Positions 8,783 to 18,511 of a stretch of 64,000 nucleotides of DNA are shown piece by piece (position 1 is the first letter of the stretch; every line of letters begins with the position of its first letter). Both the position numbers and the translations under genes were made by a program. Where the stretch lies: the NCBI RefSeq assembly GCF_013283645.1, contig NZ_JABEKV010000005.1, forward strand, positions 186,001 through 250,000, given 5' to 3'. This DNA is from Sinorhizobium psoraleae (lineage in GTDB: Bacteria > Pseudomonadota > Alphaproteobacteria > Rhizobiales > Rhizobiaceae). The notes below the pieces were generated by a model that was not told the DNA's origin, searched no databases, and worked only from the letters and a program-made list of their open reading frames with translations.

Positions 8783-9781
8783 ATGGCAACGACGCTGGAA
8801 CGGACGATGGAAGAGAGGCAGCAAACCTGGCCTGCGGCGTTGCTGGCCAGCCAGACTTTCTGGGTGCTGATTGCCGTCATCCTCGCCTGCATATTCCTGT
8901 CCTTCGCAACCGACTCCTTTGCGACGGCAAAGAACCTCTACAACATCACCCGCAACGTGACCTTCGTCGCGATCGTCGCCCTCGGAATGACGTTGGTGAT
9001 CATCACGGGCGGTATCGATCTGTCCGTTGGATCCGTGCTTTGCCTCTGCAGCATGGTGCTGGCCGTGGTCATGCACGCCGGCTACAGCATCGAGGTCGGC
9101 ATCGCCGCCTCGATCGGGACCGCGCTTCTGATCGGCGCCTTCAACGGCGTCATGATCGCTTATCTGGGATTCCCGCCCTTCGTGATCACGCTCGGCATGC
9201 TGTCGATCGCACGCAGCCTGGCGATGGTCGCGTCCAACAATACCGTCGTCTTTCAGTTCGGTCCCGATCATGACGCGCTGCTGGCGCTCGGCGGCGGTGC
9301 ATGGTTCTTCGGCATCGCCAACCCAGTGCTCTACATGATCGCGCTGGCGCTCCTCACCGGTTTCGTGCTGCGCTGGACGAAATTCGGCCGTTACGTCTTT
9401 GCCATCGGTGGCAATGAACACGCGGCTACACTCACGGGCGTACCGGTCAGAAGGATCAAGGTTACCGTTTATATGATCTCTGCGCTCTCGGCCGGGATCG
9501 CCGGTATCATTCAGACCGGCTGGCTCGGCGCCGTCACGACCAACATCGGCGCGGGGATGGAGCTCCAGGTCATTGCGGCTGCCGTCATCGGCGGCGCCAA
9601 TCTCGCCGGCGGCGTCGGCACGGCGTCCGGGGCATTGATCGGTGCGGCGCTCATCGAAGTGATCCGAAACAGTCTCGGCCTGCTCGGCATCAATGCTTTT
9701 TGGCAGGGCACCTTTATCGGCGGGGCCACGGTGCTTGCTGTCCTGTTTGACCGGATACGCAACTTCCGACAGAGCGAATAA
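8783..9781 (+). CDS. CUT2 sugar importer permease
   Basis: 332 residues with about nine hydrophobic segments. It has the RbsC/FrcC-type signatures VALGMTLVIITGGIDLSVGS (a loop-helix motif near residue 80) and FAIGGNEHAATLTGVPV. The start at 8783 (MATTLERTM) has a GAAGG site; upstream in-frame starts give unhydrophobic, low-complexity N-termini. It forms one transcription unit with the preceding single-domain ATPase. The last codon is 12 bases from the convergent S41 peptidase gene, leaving no room for a separate terminator. Confidence 0.92.
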   Translation: MATTLERTMEERQQTWPAALLASQTFWVLIAVILACIFLSFATDSFATAKNLYNITRNVTFVAIVALGMTLVIITGGIDLSVGSVLCLCSMVLAVVMHAGYSIEVGIAASIGTALLIGAFNGVMIAYLGFPPFVITLGMLSIARSLAMVASNNTVVFQFGPDHDALLALGGGAWFFGIANPVLYMIALALLTGFVLRWTKFGRYVFAIGGNEHAATLTGVPVRRIKVTVYMISALSAGIAGIIQTGWLGAVTTNIGAGMELQVIAAAVIGGANLAGGVGTASGALIGAALIEVIRNSLGLLGINAFWQGTFIGGATVLAVLFDRIRNFRQSE

Positions 9782-9793
9782 GCGCTCCTCGCG

Positions 9794-11038
9794 TCAACCC
9801 TTGAGCAGGATGCGCCGCATCTCCTCCATTGCAGCGTCGAACTGAGCATCCCGTCCTGCCGCATAGGGCAGGCTGAATATCACCGGGATATCAGGATCGA
9901 TGCCGCGGCCTTCGAGCCGCAGACCGTCGTCGATGACGGCATCCGAGACTGCCAGTTCCAACAGGCTGTCGTCGGGCAGCAGATAGGCGCGGCCGGCGAG
10001 CAGAGCGCCGGCCGTTCGCGTTCCGACCAGAGGGATCCCGTTCGCCTTCAAGGCATAGGCGAAGAGTTCCAACCCGCTTCTGGCACCTTCATCGATGATC
10101 GCGACCACCGGCCGGCGCCAGCGCACATTGGCCGGGGTCTCCTTGCCATTCCGATTGATCAGCCGGAACGTCGGCGTGTCGCCGACGAAAAGCTCCGCCG
10201 CGTCGGGCGGACCGCCACCCCAACGGCCGCGCAGATCGACGATCACACCATCGGCGTCCTTGAGGCGTCCGTTGGAAAGCTCGCGGGCGACAATGTCCAG
10301 GCCGTCGGGAGCAGAGAGCGTCCATAGTCGAACGTAACCGATCCGCCTTCCATCATGCTCCGTCACCGTTACGCTGTTCTCAATTGCCTTCTCGAATGTC
10401 CGCAGCGGCCTCAGCCGTTCGACCATTACCTTGACGGTGATCGGCGCAGCGTCGGCATGCCGCCGCAGCCGCACCTCGACGTTTTGGCCGATCTTGCCTT
10501 TAAAGGATCCGATTTCATCATAGGGCGCGCCATCGACTGACAGGACCTCGTCGCCGACGAGAATTCCGGCGCGGTCGGCCGGCGAGCCATCGTAGACGTC
10601 GCTGACGAACCGCTGGCCGTTGCCTCGTGCGATCATGCCGATGCCCGCATAGTTAGCGTCGCCCTCCGGGGGGAACAATCGCCGCATGTCGTTGCGGACG
10701 GCAAAGCGGAATATGTCGATGAGCTCGTAATAGTCGATGCTATCGCGTTTGAAGCGGGCCGTATGCGAGGCATCGAGGCTGGCGAGGATCGCCTCGACTG
10801 CCCTGTCGACCTGCGCCTGTGAACTCTTGGCAGTCACCGGCACGTCTTCTACCGCGCGGCGCACCGTTGCAGCGAACCGGTCAAGCGCCTCCTTATCATG
10901 AAAATTGTCGACCACGAGTTGGACGGCGCGGTCGAAGACCGGATGTCCCGACCGTGGTGGGTCAACGCCGAAGGCTTGCCCTGATGTAAGTAGGAGCAAA
11001 AGTATGAGAGGGAGGGAGCCGACCGTCCTTGCGCGCAT
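9794..11038 (-). CDS. Exported S41-family (C-terminal processing) peptidase with PDZ domain
   Basis: 414 residues. A hydrophobic signal sequence (residues 5-23) is followed by a helical region, a PDZ domain (about 130-205; GSPADRAGILVGDEVLSVDG) and an S41 core (about 225-395). The probable nucleophile is S321 in IIDEGARSGLELFAYALK, with GTRTAGA (339-345) after it. The usual S41 lysine follows the serine by roughly 25 residues; no Lys falls exactly there (R341 and R350 do), so the dyad may be altered or of the C-terminal retropepsin-like group. The likely location is the periplasm. It stands alone, convergent with the sugar permease. Confidence 0.8.
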   Translation of the reverse strand: MRARTVGSLPLILLLLLTSGQAFGVDPPRSGHPVFDRAVQLVVDNFHDKEALDRFAATVRRAVEDVPVTAKSSQAQVDRAVEAILASLDASHTARFKRDSIDYYELIDIFRFAVRNDMRRLFPPEGDANYAGIGMIARGNGQRFVSDVYDGSPADRAGILVGDEVLSVDGAPYDEIGSFKGKIGQNVEVRLRRHADAAPITVKVMVERLRPLRTFEKAIENSVTVTEHDGRRIGYVRLWTLSAPDGLDIVARELSNGRLKDADGVIVDLRGRWGGGPPDAAELFVGDTPTFRLINRNGKETPANVRWRRPVVAIIDEGARSGLELFAYALKANGIPLVGTRTAGALLAGRAYLLPDDSLLELAVSDAVIDDGLRLEGRGIDPDIPVIFSLPYAAGRDAQFDAAMEEMRRILLKG

Positions 11039-11255
11039 GGGCCGATTTCCGTTTCTGTTTCGACCAGTATCGGCGAAACCGCGGCCGGATTGCGACGTCC
11101 GCCAACAACATTCCGTGAGCGCCGCGCCTATGCCGCAACGTTTCGCCGATTATCGCGAGGCGCATTACGGTGCCTTCGCGCGAAACAATCGGCTGGCGGA
11201 ACAACGCACGGATGGGCACTGTTTCGGTAGCCTGTCGCAACTGGAAGGACGGATC

Positions 11256-11741
11256 ATGATCCTGTATCTGACAGCCCTTGCTTCGCTTTTGCTCACAGCG
11301 CTCAGTCTCGGTCCGTCCTTTGCCCATGTGTTGGAGGCGCCACCGCGGCTGACCGTCTGGTCGCCCGAACTTTGGCGTGAGGCGACGGTCTTCAACGGCC
11401 AATTCGAACTGTTTGCCAGAATTGGCAGCCCGCTCGACGTCGGGGCAATATTGATGGCGGGTTTGCTGACTTGTCTCCTTGCGAAGGAGCGGCCCGCATT
11501 CTGGTTTGCCTTGGCGGGCACCTGCCTGTTGGCGCTTGGCCTCATGGCTTGGTTTACAGTCGTTGCGCCGGCCAATGCCGTATTGGCTTCCTGGACGCCG
11601 GGTCCCGTTCCGGCCGACTTCGCGTCCATCCGATTGCGATGGGAGACGGGACACATGGTCGTTGCGGCAGCAAAACTCTTGGCCTTCGCATCGATAAGCA
11701 TGGCAGTGTTGGCGCCGCGATTTCCTGCTCGGCACACCTGA
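11256..11741 (+). CDS. Small four-helix membrane protein (DUF1772-like)
   Basis: 161 residues with four hydrophobic segments (about 1-20, 62-80, 88-108 and 138-158). The ATG at 11256 follows GGAAGG by 7 bases. The ordering (AHVLEAPPRL after helix 1, then LRWETGHMVVAAAKLLAF before the last helix) matches the interrupted gene that faces it at 11753-12253, so the two look like diverged homologues. DUF1772 proteins include anthrone-oxygenase-like members, but no catalytic assignment is possible here. The two genes end 11 bases apart. Confidence 0.7.
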   Translation: MILYLTALASLLLTALSLGPSFAHVLEAPPRLTVWSPELWREATVFNGQFELFARIGSPLDVGAILMAGLLTCLLAKERPAFWFALAGTCLLALGLMAWFTVVAPANAVLASWTPGPVPADFASIRLRWETGHMVVAAAKLLAFASISMAVLAPRFPARHT

Positions 11742-11752
11742 TCCCGATCAGG
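11737..11752. terminator. Short perfect hairpin at convergent gene ends
   Basis: CCTGATC-CC-GATCAGG is a 7-bp perfect inverted repeat with a 2-base centre. It includes the TGA of the rightward gene and ends one base before the leftward gene's stop. It could be a minimal shared terminator; there is no T run, so support is weak. Confidence 0.35.
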
Positions 11753-12253
11753 CTAGAGCGCGACCACCATTGCAAGGAGGACCAGGCTGATCAAGCCGAA
11801 CGCCGCCCGCGCGACATGAGAGAATTCCCACCGGTCACGCAGATACGTCCAATCCCGGGTTGCGGAATCAGCAACATCATGTGAAGCGCCCAGCGAGAAG
11901 AAGTCGGCGCTCATACCCCTCAATTTGACGTCCTTTAGCCAAAAATTGTTCACCGGATGCGTCAGGATCTAATAGATCGCCTGCATGGCCAATAGTCCGA
12001 TGAAGGCGGCGGCAATCAGCCAGAAAGCCAGCGTCAGGGGAGGCGTCAGGAAGAGGAGAACGGCACTGAGCACGAGGCTCGCAGGCTCGGCCGCGCCACC
12101 GATGGTGAAGCCGGGATAGTAGATCGGCTGAACGGCGAAATACTGTTCCTTGCCCAATCTGAGCTTGCCTGGCAATTCAAGCGCGTGCGCGAGCGCAAGC
12201 GCCATTGCAATAGCCACCACGGTGATCGTCAGAACCTGTAAGGTGAGGAGCAT
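11753..12253 (-). pseudogene. DUF1772-like membrane protein gene interrupted by an in-frame amber codon
   Basis: Reading from ATG 12253, the frame codes for MLLTLQVLTITVVAIAM...LLAMQAIY and meets TAG at 11969-11971. It then continues in the same frame with ILTHPVNNFWLKDVKLRG and ends in a last helix (FSHVARAAFGLISLVLLAMV) at 11753. Read through, it is a ~166-residue four-helix protein with the same plan as the convergent neighbour at 11256-11741. A single G-to-A change (TGG to TAG, giving AIY-W-ILTHPVN) explains the break; no frameshift is needed. It could be a recent pseudogene, a sequencing error, or a truncated 94-residue product. It lies 76 bases downstream of the M50 protease gene on the same strand. 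Confidence 0.75.
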
Positions 12254-12329
12254 CGCCGAACCCCATTCGATTTCCGAGGTCGAACGTTTCAGCCCATGTT
12301 CGGTTCCGGCGCCAAGTTGCCTGAATGTT

Positions 12330-13460
12330 TCAAAGATGGGTGTAATCAGACTTGTCCCGGCGCAGGTGGCCAAACCGGAAGCTGCCTGGGGCCGCCGCGC
12401 GTACCATCATCATTTCGCCGATCGTCTCATGCGTCATGAGGCCGACGAGATGGTCCGAGCCGTCGACAACTGCAACGGCAGGGGAACTGGCCTGCTGCAT
12501 CAGCCGCAGGCTCTCCTCGAGGCGCTTGCGATAGTGGATTCTGGGAACGTCACCGCGCATCGCGCTGACAACCGGCGTCTCGGCTCCTCTTTCCTTCAGT
12601 GTCCGGATCATGTCATCGCGCGTCAGCAGCCCCTCGAAGCGGCCGGTGGCATCGACCACCGGAAACTCGCGCTGCGTCGTTGCAAGCAGCATCTCGATCG
12701 CCTCGTCGATGGTCGCCGACCGGTCAAGCCTTGCGAATTCGGTGACCATGACGTCCGCTATGAGCACGCTCCCGGAAACCGCGCGGATGTGCGCGTTCTG
12801 CGCTTCGGCCGTCGCCGCAAGATAGACGAAGATGGCGATGAAGATCAGCAGCGGGTTATAGAACAGCCCTATGAAACCGAAAACGAAGGCGAGACCTTGG
12901 CCGATTGCCGCGGCGATCTCGGTCGCCCGCGCCCAGGTGAGGCGCGAGGCGAGGGCGGCGCGCAGCACGCGGCCTCCGTCCATCGGAAAGGCAGGGATCA
13001 TGTTGAAAAGCACGAGAAAGACGTTGACGCCGGCAAGCCTTGCGAGAAAGCTCCTTCCGGGGTCTTCGACACCTGCCATCTGCTCCATGCCGACCGATCC
13101 GCCGAGCGCAAGAAAGATCAGCGCCGCGATCACGACATTGACGAGGGGGCCGGCAATGGCAATTATAAATTCCTCGCGAGGTTCCTCGGGCATGCGTTCG
13201 AGACGGGCCACTCCGCCGATCGGCAGCAGCGTGATATCCGGCGTCTTGATTCCGAAATAGCGCGCGGCGGCAATGTGCCCGAACTCGTGCAGCACGACGC
13301 AGACGAAGACGGCAATGATGAAGAAGATGCCTTCCCAGGCGGCTGGTGCGCCGCCAATCCGGTAGTGCATCAGCCATATCCAGATGAGCAGGAGCGCGAA
13401 GGTGACATGCAGCCGTATGGCCGTGCCGCCAATCGTTCCAATCCTGAGAGACCAACCCAT
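12330..13460 (-). CDS. Membrane-embedded site-2-type metalloprotease (M50) with CBS pair
   Basis: 376 residues. The zinc motif is HEFGH (H58, E59, H62) inside a membrane segment, and the third ligand is D161 in NMIPAFPMDGGRVLR. About five hydrophobic segments span residues 15-220. Two CBS domains follow (about 235-295 and 300-360), which in related proteases bind adenine nucleotides and tune activity. Family members cleave membrane proteins within the bilayer, for example anti-sigma factors. No obvious substrate gene is adjacent. The protein ends in a short basic tail (RFGHLRRDKSD). Confidence 0.92.
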   Translation of the reverse strand: MGWSLRIGTIGGTAIRLHVTFALLLIWIWLMHYRIGGAPAAWEGIFFIIAVFVCVVLHEFGHIAAARYFGIKTPDITLLPIGGVARLERMPEEPREEFIIAIAGPLVNVVIAALIFLALGGSVGMEQMAGVEDPGRSFLARLAGVNVFLVLFNMIPAFPMDGGRVLRAALASRLTWARATEIAAAIGQGLAFVFGFIGLFYNPLLIFIAIFVYLAATAEAQNAHIRAVSGSVLIADVMVTEFARLDRSATIDEAIEMLLATTQREFPVVDATGRFEGLLTRDDMIRTLKERGAETPVVSAMRGDVPRIHYRKRLEESLRLMQQASSPAVAVVDGSDHLVGLMTHETIGEMMMVRAAAPGSFRFGHLRRDKSDYTHL

Positions 13461-13619
13461 GCGCGTTCCTGCGTGCTGCTGCCGGTAAGCGGCCGTCCTC
13501 TTCGATGAACTCGCATATCAGGCCGAGGTTCCGACAATCACTATGATAGTCGATCACCTCGGCATCGCCATGGCGAAAGGGCCAACGGCGGCTGACGGTT
13601 GGGCCAGTTCAGAGAATTT

Positions 13620-13922
13620 TCAATAGGCGCGCGGCGGCACGAACAGGCAAATTGTTTTGCTGCGCTCTTCACCGGCGGCGGAGCACCAGTGGTAATAACC
13701 GTCCGGCGAGATGCGCACTCGTCCGTCGGTGTAGGGAAGCACTTCTCCGGTGGCTTCGATGATATAGCCTTGCGGGCGTTCGCTTACTGCCGTCTGGGTA
13801 ATCTGCCGGCAATCGATATTCGAGCAGCAGGAGTTCGGGTATTTCCATCCGCTGGGGGCGTCATGGGCAAAGGCGGTCGTTGACAGTCCGAGAAGGGCAG
13901 GGACAAGGAAAATTCCGCGCAT
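13620..13922 (-). CDS. Small secreted Cys-rich protein of unknown function
   Basis: 100 residues with a signal peptide (MRGIFLVPALLGLSTTAFA) and five Cys in the mature part (SCCSNIDC, HWC, TIC), suggesting periplasmic disulfides. I do not recognise the family by name; the pattern, with a CCSxxDC cluster and a YTDGRVRISPDGYYHWC stretch, is compact and looks folded. The ATG follows AAAGGAGATTTC. It stands alone between the protease and the LacI regulator, with ~160-180 bases free on each side. Confidence 0.75.
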   Translation of the reverse strand: MRGIFLVPALLGLSTTAFAHDAPSGWKYPNSCCSNIDCRQITQTAVSERPQGYIIEATGEVLPYTDGRVRISPDGYYHWCSAAGEERSKTICLFVPPRAY

Positions 13923-14102
13923 TGAAATCTCCTTTCAGGAGGCGGCCGCCAATCCTCCGACGAGGAGACTGGCCGAAGCCGATGATTGACTTACGTGTTC
14001 AAACGCCGGAGTTGCGGAAATGATCCGTTAGGGCCGCCGGCAGGCTCCAAATCCGATGACGATGACGCCAGCCGATCGCGTGCCGCAGGCGTGCCGGGAC
14101 AC

Positions 14103-15140
14103 TCAGCGCAGGGGGACGCGGAACGTGTCGCTCTCGCCTTCGACAAGCTCCAAGGGCCAGACCTTGTTTGCAGGTGCGTCCGGATAGTGACCCTTGAAGG
14201 CGGGCATGGCAGAAAGCAGGGTTTCCGCCAGCGCAATGCCGAGATCACGCAGCGACAGGCGGAAGCAGGTGAGCGGCGGTGAGAGAAAATGCGCGTGCGG
14301 GCTGTAGCGCCCGATCACTGCGATGTCGCGCCCCGGCTTGACGCCTGCCTCGGAGAGCGCCTGATAGAAGCCGATCGCGATCGTCTCGTTGATCAGCACG
14401 ATCGCCGTCGGCGGCTTGTCGAGCGCGAGCAGATCGCGAGCGATCTGGTAGCCACCTGCCTCGTTTGGCGTAGAGCGGAAGATCAGGTTCTCTTCCAGGG
14501 GCAGGCCGTGTGCCGCCAGCGCATCGCGGCAGCGATCGACGAAGATATAACCGAGGTTGACGTCGTCATGCGGCCGCGTGACGGCGATGCGGCGATGCCC
14601 GCGGGCCACCAGACGATCGATAGCCGCCTGCGCCATGCCCTCGAAATCGAGATCGATCCAGGGCTGGCCGGCATCCGTCAGGCTTCGACCAAGCGTGACG
14701 AAGGGAATATTGCGTTCGGCGAGGAATTCGATCCGGGGATCGCGCCTCTGCGTAGACGAAAGGATCAATCCGTCGGCGAAGCCGCGCGCCACGACCCGGC
14801 GCAGGTAATCGCTCGGATCCTCCTCCGAGGAGCAGAGCAGGGCGACGAGATCAAGCTTGTGCCTCGCAAAGACGGCCTGCACGCCATCGAAAACGCTCAT
14901 GAAGAACGTGTCACCCTGGCCGGTAATCTCCGTGCCGGTCTGCATCATGAAGCCGATGATGTTGGTCGTTCCCTGCCTGAGGCTGCGGCCCGACTGGTTC
15001 GGGACATAACCCAGTTCGGCGGCTGCCTCGAGCACGCGCTTACGCGTCTCGTCGTTGACGTCAGGCTTGCCGTTGAGTGCCCGCGAGACCGTGCCGATGG
15101 AAATATCGAGATGTTGCGCAAGACGCCGAATTCCCTTCAT
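14103..15140 (-). CDS. LacI-family regulator of the adjacent dehydrogenase/isomerase/CUT1 operon
   Basis: 345 residues. The N-terminal helix-turn-helix and hinge helix are RRLAQHLDISIGTVSRALNG through YVPNQSGRSLRQG, followed by a periplasmic-binding-like effector domain (about 60-335). It is divergent from the oxidoreductase gene; the 134-base gap contains a perfect CGTAAACGTTTACG palindrome. It probably represses the rightward operon until an inducer derived from the imported sugar or polyol binds. Confidence 0.93.
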   Translation of the reverse strand: MKGIRRLAQHLDISIGTVSRALNGKPDVNDETRKRVLEAAAELGYVPNQSGRSLRQGTTNIIGFMMQTGTEITGQGDTFFMSVFDGVQAVFARHKLDLVALLCSSEEDPSDYLRRVVARGFADGLILSSTQRRDPRIEFLAERNIPFVTLGRSLTDAGQPWIDLDFEGMAQAAIDRLVARGHRRIAVTRPHDDVNLGYIFVDRCRDALAAHGLPLEENLIFRSTPNEAGGYQIARDLLALDKPPTAIVLINETIAIGFYQALSEAGVKPGRDIAVIGRYSPHAHFLSPPLTCFRLSLRDLGIALAETLLSAMPAFKGHYPDAPANKVWPLELVEGESDTFRVPLR

Positions 15141-15199
15141 CCCGACCGTGACCCTCCGTCATTCATCCACCGTCTCCGAATCCCTATTGACATGTTTTG

Positions 15200-15230
15200 G
15201 AAACTCCGCATAGTTTCGTAAACGTTTACG
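15200..15230. promoter_or_regulatory. LacI-type operator CGTAAACGTTTACG with adjacent inverted repeat
   Basis: Positions 15217-15230 are a perfect 14-bp palindrome with the central CG typical of LacI-family operators. Immediately before it, GAAACT-N6-AGTTTC (15200-15217) forms a second inverted repeat that shares one base. Both lie between the divergent LacI gene (start 15140) and the oxidoreductase gene (start 15275), so one regulator could control both directions. Confidence 0.7.
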
Positions 15231-15274
15231 GTCGCCAAACCAAGGCGATTTCGTAGACTTACGGGAGGAGAAAC

Positions 15275-16303
15275 GTGATTTTGCGCGCAGTTCTGTGCGG
15301 GTGCGGAGCTATGGCCAAGGGTTGGCTCAAGGCGATCGCCGCAAACCGCGAACTTCAATCTTCAATCCGCATCGTCGGGCTCGTCGACGTCAACGCCGAT
15401 GCAGCCCGCGGCCTCGCGGCGGAGTTCGACATCGCGGGTGCGGTCACCGGCTCCGATCTCGACGCGGTCTTGAGCGAAACCAAGCCAGACGTACTCTTCG
15501 ACATCGTCGTACCGGCCGCCCGCCACGAGGTGGTCTCCATCGGACTCCGGCACGGGTGCCACGTACTGAGCGAAAAGCCGATGGCCACCTCGCTCGCCGC
15601 CGGCCGCGAACTGATCCGCCTTGCGGGCGAGGCCGGCAAGGTTCATGCCGTCGTTCAGAACCGACGGTTCATCTCCGGCGTCCGCCGCATCCGGCGCTTC
15701 GTCGAAAGCGGCGCGATCGGCGAGCTGACCGGTCTTCATTGTGACTTCTTCATCGGCGCGCATTTCGGCGGTTTCCGCGAAGAGATGGACAACGTTCTGC
15801 TCCTGGACATGGCGATTCATACCTTCGACGCCGCGCGCTTCATCGCCGACAAGACGCCGCTTGCAGTCTATTGCCACGAAAGCAATCCCCGCGGGTCCTG
15901 GTATGCGCATGGCGCGGCCGCGAATGCCATCTTCGAACTGTCTGATGGCGTGACCTTCACCTATCGAGGCTCATGGTGCGCGGAGGGGGCGAATACGAGT
16001 TGGGAAAGCCAGTGGCGGATCATCGGCACCGGGGGCACGCTGCTCTGGGACGGCGCAGAAAGCTTCCGGGCGAACAGGGTCACCGGCAGCGAAGGGTTCC
16101 TGCGCGAACTTGTGCCGCTCGAGGTTCCCGAGCCGGTCGATCAGGCGGAAACGCATGGCCACGCCAGCGTGATCGCCGACTTTCTCGCGGCCATCCGGTC
16201 CGGCGGAACGCCGGAGACGGCAAGCGACGACAATATCAACAGCCTTGCCATGGTCTTCGCGGCGATCGAGAGCGCCCGCACCCGGCAGCGCGTGACAATC
16301 TGA
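15275..16303 (+). CDS. Gfo/Idh/MocA-family sugar or polyol dehydrogenase
   Basis: 342 residues. The NAD(P) site is at the N-terminus (RAVLCGCGAMAKGW), followed by the catalytic-lysine motif SEKPMA (about residues 107-112) and the D-x-x-I-H-x-x-D motif LDMAIHTFDAAR. The family oxidises inositol, glucose-type sugars and their derivatives. The GTG start at 15275 is preceded by GGGAGGAG. It is followed after 12 bases by an IolE-like isomerase and then a CUT1 importer, so it probably carries out the first oxidation of the imported compound. Confidence 0.9.
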   Translation: MILRAVLCGCGAMAKGWLKAIAANRELQSSIRIVGLVDVNADAARGLAAEFDIAGAVTGSDLDAVLSETKPDVLFDIVVPAARHEVVSIGLRHGCHVLSEKPMATSLAAGRELIRLAGEAGKVHAVVQNRRFISGVRRIRRFVESGAIGELTGLHCDFFIGAHFGGFREEMDNVLLLDMAIHTFDAARFIADKTPLAVYCHESNPRGSWYAHGAAANAIFELSDGVTFTYRGSWCAEGANTSWESQWRIIGTGGTLLWDGAESFRANRVTGSEGFLRELVPLEVPEPVDQAETHGHASVIADFLAAIRSGGTPETASDDNINSLAMVFAAIESARTRQRVTI

Positions 16304-16315
16304 ACGAGGTATCTG

Positions 16316-17218
16316 ATGAGCAATCCAGCCAAATCCATCCGCATCGGTACGATGGTCAGCGCCACCAAAGGCGACGCCGCCAAACGCATCGGCCAGATCG
16401 CCGACATGGGCTTCGAAAGCTTCGAGCCGTTCTTCTGGCAGACCACGAACGGCCAGGACCTCGCTGAACTCGGGAAGCGTTGCAAGGACGTTATCGGCGA
16501 TCGCGACATCACGATCTCGACGATTGGCATGTTCGGCAATCCGCTCGAGGAGACCGACATCGACCTGCAGACGCTGCAAGGTTGGAAGGATTGCATCGAC
16601 AATGCGCATCACTTCGGCGCAACCTGCGTTGCAGGATTTACCGGCCGCATCCGCAATCGGCCACTTACCGACAGCCTGCCGCGCTACCGGAAGATCTGGC
16701 GGGAGCTCGCCGCTCGCGCCGCCGACAAGGGCGTGAAGATCGCTTTCGAGAATTGCGCCATGGACGGCAACTGGGCAACCGGCGACTGGAACATCGCCCA
16801 CAATCCGGATGCCTGGGAACTCATCTTCAACGAGACCCCGGACGACCATATCGGTCTCGAATGGGAACCTTGCCACCAGATGGTCTATCTGATCGACCCT
16901 CTGCCACAGATCCGCAAATGGGCTCAGAAGATCTTCCACGTTCACGGAAAGGACGCGACGATCCGTTGGGACGTGATCCGCGAGCACGGCATCTTCGGCA
17001 AGGAGAAGTTCGTCGTCATGCGCACGCCCGGCTTCGGCGACAGCAACTGGACCGACATCATCTCGGAACTGCGCCTTGCCGGCTGGTCCGGTTCGATCGA
17101 CATCGAAGGCTGGCACGATCCGGTCTATCGCGATGCGCTCGAAATGACCGGCCAGGTCCACGCGCTCAACCACCTGAAAACATGCCGGGGCGGCGATTTC
17201 GTCACCGATCCGGTCTGA
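16316..17218 (+). CDS. Sugar phosphate isomerase/epimerase-like TIM barrel (IolE/IolI-like)
   Basis: 300 residues of the xylose-isomerase-like (AP endonuclease 2) fold. Likely metal ligands lie in [30 protein letters not shown] and SIDIEGWHD. Family members epimerise or dehydrate keto-sugars and keto-inositols. Its position right after a Gfo/Idh/MocA dehydrogenase matches the usual dehydrogenase-then-isomerase pair of inositol-like catabolism. The start codon lies 12 bases after the dehydrogenase stop, with AACGAGGTATCTG before it. Confidence 0.87.
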   Translation: MSNPAKSIRIGTMVSATKGDAAKRIGQIADMGFESFEPFFWQTTNGQDLAELGKRCKDVIGDRDITISTIGMFGNPLEETDIDLQTLQGWKDCIDNAHHFGATCVAGFTGRIRNRPLTDSLPRYRKIWRELAARAADKGVKIAFENCAMDGNWATGDWNIAHNPDAWELIFNETPDDHIGLEWEPCHQMVYLIDPLPQIRKWAQKIFHVHGKDATIRWDVIREHGIFGKEKFVVMRTPGFGDSNWTDIISELRLAGWSGSIDIEGWHDPVYRDALEMTGQVHALNHLKTCRGGDFVTDPV

Positions 17219-17276
17219 GGCATGCCTGACCGCCGGCATGGAGGATGCCGGTCGCGGGACAACAAAGGAGGAAATT

Positions 17277-18506
17277 ATGGGCTTCCGCAGATATGCAATT
17301 CTGGGCACCGTCGCCCTCGGCACTTCGCTGGCGGCGTTCTCCGCCAGCGCGGAGGATGTGACGATCAGTGTTTGGTCGCTGGATCGAGACATTCAGCCGG
17401 CGCCAAATCTGATCAATGATTTCAACAAGCTCAACACCGGAATTAAAGTCGAATATCGCCAGATCCAGTTCGACGACGTGGTCAGCGAGGCGATGCGCGC
17501 CTATTCGACGGGGCAGGCACCCGACATCATTGCGGTCGACAATCCGGAGCACGCGCTCTTTTCGTCGCGTGGCGCGTTTCTCGACCTCACCGACATGATC
17601 GCGAAATCGTCGGTCGTGAAAATCGAGAATTACTTTCCGGGGCCGCTCGCCTCGGTGACCTGGGACGGAAAATATTACGGGATTCCGAAGGCGACCAACA
17701 CGATCGCGCTCTACTACAACAAGGACATGTTCAAGGCCAAGGGCCTTGACCCCAACAAGCCGCCGCAGACCTGGGACGAACTGGTAGAGACGGCGCGCAA
17801 GCTGACCGACCCGGCCGCGAATGTCTACGGTCTGACTTTCTCGGCCAAGGCCAATGAAGAGGGGACGTTCCAGTTCCTTCCCTGGGCGCAGATGGCCGGC
17901 GGCAGTTATGATGCGATCAACTCCGACGGAGCGGTCAAGGCGCTCGACGTCTGGAAGAAGATCATCGACGAGAAGCTGGCGTCGCCGGATACGCTGACGC
18001 GAAGCCAATGGGATTCGACCGGTACCTTCAATTCGGGCAATGCGGCGATGGCGATCTCCGGGCCATGGGAACTGGATCGAATGATCGAGGAGGCGAAGTT
18101 CGACTGGGGCGTGGCACTCCTGCCCGTGCCCGAACCGGGGGCCGAACGCTCCTCGGCTATGGGCGACTTCAACTGGGCGATATTCGCCAACACCGAGCAT
18201 CCGGCGGAAGCCTTCAAGGTTCTCGAATATTTCGTGTCGCAGGACAACAGGATGTTCAAGGACTTCGGGCAATTGCCGGCACGCTCTGACATCACCATTC
18301 CGCCGACCGGCGAACCGCTGAAGGACGCGGCGCTGAAGGTCTTCGTCGAGCAGCTGAAATACGCCAAGCCCCGCGGTCCGCATCCGGCATGGCCGAAAAT
18401 CTCCAAGGCGATCCAGGACGCGATCCAGGCGGCTTTGACCGGCCAGATGACTTCCAAGGAAGCGCTTGACCAGGCGGCCGAGAAGATCAAGGCGGTCCAG
18501 GGTTGA
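17277..18506 (+). CDS. Extracellular sugar-binding protein of a CUT1 ABC importer
   Basis: 409 residues with a Sec signal peptide ([25 protein letters not shown]) and a type-2 binding-protein fold of the MalE/UgpB class: [14 protein letters not shown] at the mature start, [18 protein letters not shown], and [16 protein letters not shown] late. ATG 17277 follows a strong AAAGGAGG; an in-frame ATG at 17238 lacks a signal sequence. Downstream come two permeases and an ATPase. A 9-bp GC stem right after the stop (18512-18542) would explain higher expression of this gene than of the permeases. Confidence 0.92.
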   Translation: MGFRRYAILGTVALGTSLAAFSASAEDVTISVWSLDRDIQPAPNLINDFNKLNTGIKVEYRQIQFDDVVSEAMRAYSTGQAPDIIAVDNPEHALFSSRGAFLDLTDMIAKSSVVKIENYFPGPLASVTWDGKYYGIPKATNTIALYYNKDMFKAKGLDPNKPPQTWDELVETARKLTDPAANVYGLTFSAKANEEGTFQFLPWAQMAGGSYDAINSDGAVKALDVWKKIIDEKLASPDTLTRSQWDSTGTFNSGNAAMAISGPWELDRMIEEAKFDWGVALLPVPEPGAERSSAMGDFNWAIFANTEHPAEAFKVLEYFVSQDNRMFKDFGQLPARSDITIPPTGEPLKDAALKVFVEQLKYAKPRGPHPAWPKISKAIQDAIQAALTGQMTSKEALDQAAEKIKAVQG

Positions 18507-18511
18507 GACAA

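Noticed and set aside
12150..13508. 452-codon plus-strand frame opposite the M50 protease
   Set aside because: Charged low-complexity product; the opposite strand has HEFGH and CBS domains.
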